7,981 bases of DNA, from positions 1 to 7,981 of the forward strand of contig VBHV01000064.1 of NCBI GenBank assembly GCA_005881995.1, written 5' to 3'. How positions within the stretch are numbered: the stretch's first letter is position 1; each line of letters starts with the position of its first letter. This DNA is from Chloroflexota bacterium. Its GTDB lineage: Bacteria > Chloroflexota > Ktedonobacteria > Ktedonobacterales > Ktedonobacteraceae. The notes under the pieces were generated by a model. The model did no database searches. It was not told where the DNA came from and saw only the letters and a list, made by a program, of their open reading frames with translations. The position numbers were made by a program, and so were the translations under genes. Shown one piece after another: positions 1-5,006 of this stretch.

Positions 1-344
1 TATCCGCCGGTGAAGCGCAATTGCTGGCATTCACGCGCGTCTTCCTGGCAAACCCTGGGCTGGTCATTCTTGACGAGGCGTCGTCACGGCTTGACCCGGC
101 TACTGAACATCTGATCGAGCAGGCGGTGAGCAAACTCCTGCGAGGGCGTACAGGCATTGTGATCGCGCACCGGCTGGGGACGATTCAACGTGCGGACGAG
201 ATATTGATACTGGAAGATGGGCATATTCTTGAACATGGCAGCAGGGAAACGTTGGCGACCAATCCTGACTCTCGTTTCTACTCCCTGCTCCAGACCGGTT
301 TAGAGGGGCCCTCATATACTTCGGGGAATGAGGTGAGAGCATGA
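1..344 (+). CDS. ABC exporter half-transporter, C-terminal end of the nucleotide-binding domain (5' partial)
   Basis: This is the 3' end of an ATP-binding chain of a membrane ABC exporter; its membrane domain and Walker A lie before the window. The reading frame is open at the left edge: the partial codon at 1-2 ends in TA, which fits Leu, and the next residues are SAGEAQL, an ABC signature that departs from LSGGQ. Walker B follows (LVILDEA, catalytic Glu codon at 75-77), then a D-loop (SSRLDP), the H-loop His in IAHRLGTI, and the closing strand ADEILILEDGHILEHGS. The stop at 342-344 overlaps the ATG of the next gene (ATGA), so the two chains are probably translationally coupled and form a heterodimer. 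A normal catalytic Glu with a deviant signature is the pattern of the active-Walker-B chain in heterodimeric exporters such as TM287/288. The substrate cannot be told from this fragment. Confidence 0.93.
   Translation, partial: SAGEAQLLAFTRVFLANPGLVILDEASSRLDPATEHLIEQAVSKLLRGRTGIVIAHRLGTIQRADEILILEDGHILEHGSRETLATNPDSRFYSLLQTGLEGPSYTSGNEVRA
330..344 (+). promoter_or_regulatory. Shine-Dalgarno and ATGA overlap coupling the two ABC chains
   Basis: GAGGTG at 330-335 sits five bases before the ATG at 341, inside the last codons of the upstream chain. The stop codon TGA (342-344) shares two bases with that ATG. This fixes the start of the second chain and suggests coupled, roughly equimolar translation of the two half-transporters. 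Confidence 0.75.
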
Positions 345-2275
345 CGACCTTTCAATTTATGTGGCGTATGATTCGCTACCGACCCTGGCTCTATTTGATT
401 GACTGCATCTTCTGGACACTGATACACATGTCGCCTCTAATACCAGGGCTGATTGCACTTCAGTTTTTTAACACGTTATCGGCCAATACGCACCTCAACG
501 CGACGCTCTGGGGATTGATTGCGCTGTTGATTATGACGGCCCTGGCGCGCGCGGTGGTACTGCGCTGCGGTGCGCTTGCGGATATTCTCCACCGCTTCAC
601 CATGAGTGCTCTCCTGCGGCGCAACATGTTGGAACGCATCCTGGAGAGACCGGGAGCACGAGCTGTTCCCTATTCAGCGGGCGAGGCCATCAGCCGTTTT
701 CGTGATGATGCTGAGCTGGCGGAGGACGCCATCAGTTGGACACTTGATACCATCGGCACCGCAATTTTCGCCGCTGTTGCTATCGCTATCCTGTTGACCA
801 TCAACGTGAAAATCACCTTGCTGGTATTCTTGCCACTGGTCAGCGTCATAGCCATTGTGCAGGCAGTCAGTAATCGCCTGGAGAGGTACCGCGCGGCCAG
901 TCGCAAGGCCACAGAACGGGTCACAGGAGCGATTGGCGAAATCTTTGAGATGGTTCAGGCCATCAAGGTCGCGGGAGCCGAAAGGCACGTGGTCAAACAC
1001 TTTCAGACGTTGAACGACCAGCGACGGCTATCGATGCTCAAAGATACAGTATTGACACAAATGCTCGACTCCACATTTGAGAACACGATTGGCCTGGGAA
1101 CAGGGTTAATCCTGATCCTGGCGGCGCAATCGCTGGGAAGCTCGAGTTTCAGCGTGGGAGACCTGGCGCTTTTCATCTACTACCTGGCCTTCGTGACCGA
1201 TTTCGCGCACCTTTTCGGTATGATGCTGGCCCACTACCGGCAAACGAAGGTTTCGTTCTCTCGCATGGTAACGCTGCTGCAAGGCGCTGCGCCTGCAATG
1301 CTGGTCAAGCACGCCCCTCTCTACCTGACAAAGCCCGTACCAGAGATGGCCGCCCCATCCGTAGGGGCGGGGGCAGGGCTGCGCGGGGTAGGGACGCTTG
1401 CGTCGCCCGCCGTCAATTTAACAAAAACCACCCATGCCCACACAAACACCCATCCAGATAACCTGGTAGAAGTGAAGGGACTCACCTACCGCTACCCTGA
1501 CACGGGGCGTGGCATTGAAAATGTGAGCATACACCTCAAGCGAGGATCGTTGACGGTAGTGACGGGGCGCATCGGGTCGGGGAAGACAACGCTGCTGAGG
1601 GCACTGTTGGGCCTGTTGCCGAAAGATGAGGGGGAGATTTTCTGGAATAGTGAGCTTGTGAGGGACCCGGCTGCGTTTTTTGTGCCGCCGCACAGCGCCT
1701 ATACTTCTCAAATACCACAGTTGTTTAGCGAGACGTTGAAGGAGAATATCCTGCTTGGTTTGTCTGAAGAGCAGGTTGATCTGCAAACTGCCATGCAAAC
1801 GGCGGTGATGGAGCAGGATGTGGCAGACCTGGAAAAGGGACTGGACACAGTGATTGGCGCACGGGGGGTGAAGCTCTCCGGTGGGCAGGCTCAACGCACA
1901 GCCGCTGCGCGTATGTTTGTGCGTGAGCCGGAGCTGCTGGTGTGCGATGATCTTTCCAGCGCGTTAGATGTGGAAACAGAACGCACACTGTGGGAACGCC
2001 TCTTCGCGCGTCGTACATGCACGTGCCTGGTGGTTTCGCATCGTCGCCCGGTGCTACAGCGGAGGCCGAGGGGACGCTGGAAGAGCTTCTCAATACATGT
2101 GAGGAGATGCAGAGGCTGTGGAGTGGAGAGTTTGTTGCGCCAGAAACGGCTTGAAATAGTGCTTGCCTACTGTATTTTATCTTCCTCCGCGTACTTTGCC
2201 CGTATCGTCCGAGCCTGCGCGTCTAGTTCAGCAGACTCACCTTGCCGATTCATCTTCTGCAGCAGGTCGGCATAG
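341..2275 (+). CDS. ABC exporter half-transporter, permease-ATPase fusion, with disrupted C-terminus (probable frameshift/deletion)
   Basis: This is the second chain of the heterodimeric ABC exporter begun upstream. Residues 15-310 form the type-I exporter membrane domain with hydrophobic spans near 15-45, 55-75, 135-175 and 245-295. A linker (315-375) leads to the ATPase domain: LVEVKGLTYRYP at 375, Walker A GRIGSGKTT (409-417), Q-loop TSQIPQLF (455), signature LSGGQ (512-516), Walker B LLVCDD (532-537), D-loop SSALD and H-loop SHRRPVLQR (566-574). The catalytic Glu after Walker B is Asp537, typical of the degenerate chain of a heterodimer. After Arg574 the expected strand (ADxIIVLxDGR-like) is absent and the rest of this frame (575-644) is Arg/Cys/Ser-rich and unlike any ABC protein. 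It runs about 110 bases into the opposite-strand gene. The true C-terminus lies in another frame ending at 2154. The family is certain, but whether a functional protein is made is doubtful. The linker carries an in-frame GC-rich repeat (about 1354-1414). Confidence 0.88.
   Translation: MTTFQFMWRMIRYRPWLYLIDCIFWTLIHMSPLIPGLIALQFFNTLSANTHLNATLWGLIALLIMTALARAVVLRCGALADILHRFTMSALLRRNMLERILERPGARAVPYSAGEAISRFRDDAELAEDAISWTLDTIGTAIFAAVAIAILLTINVKITLLVFLPLVSVIAIVQAVSNRLERYRAASRKATERVTGAIGEIFEMVQAIKVAGAERHVVKHFQTLNDQRRLSMLKDTVLTQMLDSTFENTIGLGTGLILILAAQSLGSSSFSVGDLALFIYYLAFVTDFAHLFGMMLAHYRQTKVSFSRMVTLLQGAAPAMLVKHAPLYLTKPVPEMAAPSVGAGAGLRGVGTLASPAVNLTKTTHAHTNTHPDNLVEVKGLTYRYPDTGRGIENVSIHLKRGSLTVVTGRIGSGKTTLLRALLGLLPKDEGEIFWNSELVRDPAAFFVPPHSAYTSQIPQLFSETLKENILLGLSEEQVDLQTAMQTAVMEQDVADLEKGLDTVIGARGVKLSGGQAQRTAAARMFVREPELLVCDDLSSALDVETERTLWERLFARRTCTCLVVSHRRPVLQRRPRGRWKSFSIHVRRCRGCGVESLLRQKRLEIVLAYCILSSSAYFARIVRACASSSADSPCRFIFCSRSA
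1354..1414. repeat. GC-rich palindromic repeat inserted in frame in the ABC linker
   Basis: Two GTAGGG-headed units start at 1361 and 1388, exactly 27 bp apart, so both are read in one frame as Val-Gly. The second contains a hairpin, GGGACGC (1391-1397), loop TT, then GCGTCGCCC (1400-1408) with one bulged base. An outer arm GGCGGG (1366-1371) can pair with CCCGCC (1406-1411) as an alternative. The encoded stretch (residues about 339-357, Gly/Ala/Val-rich) has no counterpart I expect in an ABC linker. From memory, GTAGGGRC-type dispersed palindromes occur in several Chloroflexi and cyanobacterial genomes; that family assignment is an inference. Confidence 0.55.
2062..2154 (+). pseudogene. Frame-displaced native C-terminus of ABC chain 2
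   Basis: Read from 2062 in a different frame from the main ORF, the DNA gives EAEGTLEELLNTCEEMQRLW and then about ten residues before the TGA at 2152-2154. This is the usual end of an ABC exporter ATPase (xxGTxEELL...). The partner chain upstream has 12 residues, ADEILILEDGHI, between its QR after the H-loop and the matching LEHGS. Here those 12 residues are missing and the frame changes. The shift fits loss of 3n+1 bases, most simply 37, between CAGCGG (2057-2062) and GAGGCCGAG (2062-2070). The stop at 2154 leaves 12 bp to the convergent gene's stop, a cleaner arrangement than the 109-bp overlap of the open frame. Confidence 0.75.
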
Positions 2276-4704
2276 TTCTCCAGAGCTTCCGCCACGTCGG
2301 GATGTACTGACCCTAAAACCTGCTTCCGGATCGCTAAGGCACGCCTCAAGAGTGGTTCGGCAGCACTATACTTATCCTGAGCATAGTAGAGCAAGCCTAA
2401 GTCAGCGAGGCTATACGATACATGGTGATGCTCCAGGCCCAGCTTGCTTTCGCGGATTGACAGTGCACGCAGCAGCAGTGGCTCCGCCTGATCGTATTTC
2501 CCCTGGAGCCGATAGAGGCCTCCCAGATTATTGAGGCTCAGAGCCATATCGGGATGATCCGGCTCCAAGGCCTGCTCCCGAACAAGCAGCGCTCGCACGA
2601 AGAGTGGCTCCGCTTCGACATACCTGCCCTGCATACGATAGAGCATTGCCAGGTTATGGAGCTTATACGCCACCTCAGGATGCTCTAGCCCCAACGTTTG
2701 CTCATTGAGGCTCAACGCTTTTATGTACAATGGCTCGGCCTCAGCATATTTGCCCTGAACATAGTAAAGGAGCCCTAAATTACTCAGGGCAGAGGCTACA
2801 TAGCGATGCTCCGGCCCCAGCTTCCGTTCCCAGATGTCCAACGCTCGTTGAAAGAGGGGTTCAGCCTGAGTATACTTACCCTGCTCCTGACAAATCGTAG
2901 CCAGGTTGTTGAGGGAGTCTGCAACATCAGGGTGGTCTAATCCCAGAACTTTCTCACGGATTGCTAGCGCCCGTTGTTCAATCGATTCGGCCTGGCTGTA
3001 CTTACCCTGGTAGAAGTAGAGTACAGCCAGAGCGTCGAGTATCTGGGCTACTTTGCTATCTTCAGGTCCCAGCGTCTTCTCACAAATTTCAAGGGCCTGG
3101 TAGTAGAGAGACTTGGCTTCTGCATATCTCGCACGTTCCTGCAAGTATGTTGCCATACGAGAGAGCAGTTGTCCTGCTTCTTCAAACAGCACGTCCCGCT
3201 GTTTGATCAATGCTGCACACACCTGTGCCTGCGGCAAACAGCGTTCACAGGCCTGCCATGTTTCAAACGTCCCATCTGGAAAGACGCGATTGACGGCCCG
3301 CACTACACGTTCTGCCCACCGGCGCTGCGTGTCCTGGTCCATTCCATCCTTGATGACCGCCTGAACTAAGCGATGTATATTGAGTATCTGGTTCTCCGGG
3401 TCGCGGCGCAGTAGAGAAAATCGACGAAGTTCGCCGATAGCCATATCTAGGGCTATCAAGTCAGCAGCAGCTATCTCTAACAAGGGACCAAGTTCAGAAG
3501 CTCCATCGGTAATAATCTCCAGGGGAATAGCATCGGGATGGAGAAAGGCACAGAACCTCAGCAAATCTGCGGCAGCAAGATTAGCCGTCTGCACCTTCTC
3601 GAAGGAGAGAGCCCACGTCGTTGCCACCGGCTCAGGATGGTCAGAGACTGATGGACCACGCATACCCAGCAGTACGGAGCGGTGCTTCTGATAGCGGTCC
3701 AGGTAGCCTGCCAAACCGCATTCTGTCTGCTCGATGTAGGCTCCAGCCTGATCGAGAGCGAGTGGCAATCCATCCAGCATCCGTGAAATATCTATAGCCT
3801 TGTTCCAATAAGTGTATGAGACGTTATCGCGTGGAGCACCTATTGCAAGCTTGTGGGTACGACGAAGCAGGAAGAGCGCTCCTTCTTCTGGCTCCATTTT
3901 CTCGATTTCAATGCGCTGAGCAATCCTTCCGGTAACTTGCTCACGTGTTGTCAGCAGAATATGACCCTGGCCCAGGGAGGGAAGGAAGTCGTTAACCATC
4001 ATGAGGTCGTCGGCGTTATCGAGAATCAGTAGCCAATCGTCGTTCTCTTGCAGCCAGCGTTTGAAGGCGTCGAGCACACGGTTTTGATCCTGTTCATCCT
4101 TCTCTGGTAATTTCAGGAGCGTGACCATACTCACTACGTCCGAAACGAGCGTTTCGTGTGAATCGGCCCTGGCCCACAGGATTGCCTTATAGGCATCATG
4201 ATAGCGGTAGGCATATTCGACCGCCGTCTGGGTTTTGCCGACGCCGCCCAGGCCGCTGATTGCCTGGGCTTGTGTTAACGCGATAGCTTTTCCATGGGTG
4301 AGCGCAGCATGCAGCGCGTTGAGAGCAGCCTCGCGGCCAGTGAAGAATGGATTGCGCCGATATGGCACGTTCCAGATAGACAAGATAGGAGCTGCTGGAG
4401 GCTGCGACGCTCCAGAGGCTTCAGGCAGGGTACCTTGAAGGCGCGGCGAGAGGCCAGAATCAATGCCTTTATCGGTTTTGTCGGCTCCACCAGGCATCAA
4501 TCCTAATTCCTGAGCATTCTTCTCGAAGAGTTCACAGAGTTTCTGACGATAGTACGGTTGAGGAAAGGTAACACCACGTTCCCATCTTCCTAATGACTTG
4601 GGATCGCTTCCAATCTTCTCAGCTACGTATTCCCGCGACCAGCCACGCTGGTCGCGTGCATGTCTCAACAGAGCATTTGGTGTGGTCTGCTCCGACTTTT
4701 TCAT
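2167..4704 (-). CDS. STAND NTPase: Xre-type HTH / NB-ARC / TPR protein
   Basis: This is a complete 845-residue cytoplasmic signal-transduction ATPase. Residues 8-65 form an Xre/Cro-like helix-turn-helix (LLRHARDQRGWSREYVAEKI, then SLGRWERG at 37-44). After a flexible linker (70-105), the NB-ARC domain starts at RNPFFTGRE (117-124). It shows Walker A GLGGVGKTQ (151-159), Walker B LLILDNADD (225-233), the sensor-1-like HILLTTRE (248-255), GLPLA (312-316) and an MHD-equivalent NIHRLVQ (442-448), with Arg in the Asp position. Seven kinesin-light-chain-type TPRs of exactly 42 residues follow (526-819), then a degenerate eighth. In this family ligand binding by the TPRs is thought to release the NTPase for oligomerisation. 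Here the likely output is DNA binding by the HTH, as no nuclease or other effector domain is visible. Start: ATG at 4704, preceded by only a weak GGGA. It could be a transcription regulator (AfsR/GutR-like logic) or a defence sensor; the sequence does not decide. Confidence 0.93.
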   Translation of the reverse strand: MKKSEQTTPNALLRHARDQRGWSREYVAEKIGSDPKSLGRWERGVTFPQPYYRQKLCELFEKNAQELGLMPGGADKTDKGIDSGLSPRLQGTLPEASGASQPPAAPILSIWNVPYRRNPFFTGREAALNALHAALTHGKAIALTQAQAISGLGGVGKTQTAVEYAYRYHDAYKAILWARADSHETLVSDVVSMVTLLKLPEKDEQDQNRVLDAFKRWLQENDDWLLILDNADDLMMVNDFLPSLGQGHILLTTREQVTGRIAQRIEIEKMEPEEGALFLLRRTHKLAIGAPRDNVSYTYWNKAIDISRMLDGLPLALDQAGAYIEQTECGLAGYLDRYQKHRSVLLGMRGPSVSDHPEPVATTWALSFEKVQTANLAAADLLRFCAFLHPDAIPLEIITDGASELGPLLEIAAADLIALDMAIGELRRFSLLRRDPENQILNIHRLVQAVIKDGMDQDTQRRWAERVVRAVNRVFPDGTFETWQACERCLPQAQVCAALIKQRDVLFEEAGQLLSRMATYLQERARYAEAKSLYYQALEICEKTLGPEDSKVAQILDALAVLYFYQGKYSQAESIEQRALAIREKVLGLDHPDVADSLNNLATICQEQGKYTQAEPLFQRALDIWERKLGPEHRYVASALSNLGLLYYVQGKYAEAEPLYIKALSLNEQTLGLEHPEVAYKLHNLAMLYRMQGRYVEAEPLFVRALLVREQALEPDHPDMALSLNNLGGLYRLQGKYDQAEPLLLRALSIRESKLGLEHHHVSYSLADLGLLYYAQDKYSAAEPLLRRALAIRKQVLGSVHPDVAEALENYADLLQKMNRQGESAELDAQARTIRAKYAEEDKIQ
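2248..3129 (-). repeat. Seven tandem 126-bp TPR-coding units
   Basis: Within the STAND gene the motif (K/R)YxxA(E) begins at residues 526, 568, 610, 652, 694, 736 and 778, a constant step of 42 residues (126 bp). The consensus is GKYxxAEPLxxRALxIRExxLGxxHPxVAxSLxNLxxLYxxQ, the kinesin-light-chain type of TPR. Units are diverged rather than near-identical at DNA level. The perfect register, with no indel in 882 bp, suggests growth by unit duplication. These repeats probably form the ligand- or protein-binding superhelix. Confidence 0.85.
4634..4656 (-). other. Perfect 10-bp inverted repeat (hairpin) near the 5' end of the STAND mRNA
   Basis: CGCGACCAGC (4634-4643) and GCTGGTCGCG (4647-4656) are perfect reverse complements separated by three bases. 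In the mRNA the stem begins about 48 bases after the start codon, within the HTH code (around RDQRGWSR). Eight of ten pairs are G-C, so the RNA hairpin should be stable. There is no U-run, so it is not an ordinary terminator. Whether it regulates translation or is a by-product of codon choice is unknown. Confidence 0.5.
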
Positions 4705-4731
4705 AGCAGAAGTATCCCATTCTGCTCTCCC

Positions 4732-4759
4732 ATTATCCAGTGATGACCGCCACTTTCAG
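4732..4759 (-). promoter_or_regulatory. Possible sigma70-type promoter for the STAND gene
   Basis: On the minus strand, CTGAAA (4754-4759) lies 16 bases upstream of GATAAT (4732-4737), matching 9 of 12 consensus positions. The -10 ends 27 bases before the ATG, implying a short leader of about 20 bases. Spacing is one base under optimal. Chance matches of this quality are common, so this is tentative. Confidence 0.3.
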
Positions 4760-4885
4760 ATGAGAGCTGTTACCGTTCCTTATCCTGCTACACTCTACAC
4801 CGATGCATAGATATACCTCGGCAATGGTATTATACACGACCCGCATACCTGATTCTAGCCAACTATCTACAGAAACAAAAACGGC

Positions 4886-4920
4886 GTTCCCTGGATGACC
4901 CCAGATTGTCCCCTGGATGA
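4886..4920 (+). promoter_or_regulatory. Direct repeat pair, possible operator upstream of the zinc-ribbon gene
   Basis: GTTCCCTGGATGA (4886-4898) recurs as GTCCCCTGGATGA (4908-4920), with 12 of 13 bases the same. The start-to-start distance is 22 bp, about two helical turns, so both copies face the same side of the DNA. A partial third copy, GTTCCCT, begins at 4922. They lie 86-121 bp before the start of the zinc-ribbon gene. This geometry suits a tandem-binding regulator, perhaps the divergent HTH protein, but that link is only an inference from position. Confidence 0.35.
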
Positions 4921-4995
4921 AGTTCCCTCGAGGCGCGCAGTCAAGCATACTCTCAATAGAGATTAAGAGTCAAAGTACTTATTCAACAGCGAAAT

Positions 4996-5001
4996 GGAGG
5001 T
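4996..5001 (+). promoter_or_regulatory. Strong Shine-Dalgarno for the zinc-ribbon gene
   Basis: GGAGGT lies five bases before the ATG at 5007. It fixes the start, so the protein begins MFCIQC, with the first zinc-ligand cysteine as residue 3. Confidence 0.8.
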
Positions 5002-5006
5002 AACCA

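Larger units (their letters stand above)
4705..5006. other. Divergent intergenic region (302 bp)
   Basis: This region separates the leftward STAND gene from the rightward zinc-ribbon gene and must hold promoters for both. It contains a possible promoter for the leftward gene (4732-4759), a 13-bp direct repeat pair (4886-4920) and the rightward Shine-Dalgarno (4996-5001). I found no tRNA, riboswitch or clear terminator. A 71-codon open frame on the minus strand (4733-4948) has no properly spaced ribosome-binding site and no recognisable protein features, so it is not called. Confidence 0.6.

Noticed and set aside
1418..1894. 158-codon minus-strand open frame opposite the ABC ATPase domain
   Set aside because: It lies wholly within the well-supported ATPase code containing Walker A, Q-loop and signature. 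Its translation is Gln/Arg/His/Pro-rich, as expected of an antisense shadow.
2163..2534. 123-codon plus-strand open frame over the end of the STAND gene
   Set aside because: It is antisense to the TPR repeats and its translation is low-complexity Pro/Arg/Ser-rich. The TPR reading on the other strand is unambiguous.
2248..3129. Possible CRISPR-like or intergenic tandem array because of the regular 126-bp period
   Set aside because: The periodicity is explained by protein-coding TPR units. The DNA copies are diverged and there is no short conserved repeat with unique spacers.
4826..4838. TATTATACA as a -10 box for the zinc-ribbon gene
   Set aside because: No acceptable -35 lies 15-19 bases upstream, and the site would give a leader of about 170 bases. 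A confident rightward promoter could not be placed.
4733..4948. 71-codon minus-strand open frame in the divergent intergenic region
   Set aside because: GAGAG lies only one base from the ATG, too close to act as a Shine-Dalgarno. The peptide has no recognisable motif or hydrophobic segment, and the frame covers the direct repeats. A leader peptide cannot be excluded but is not supported.
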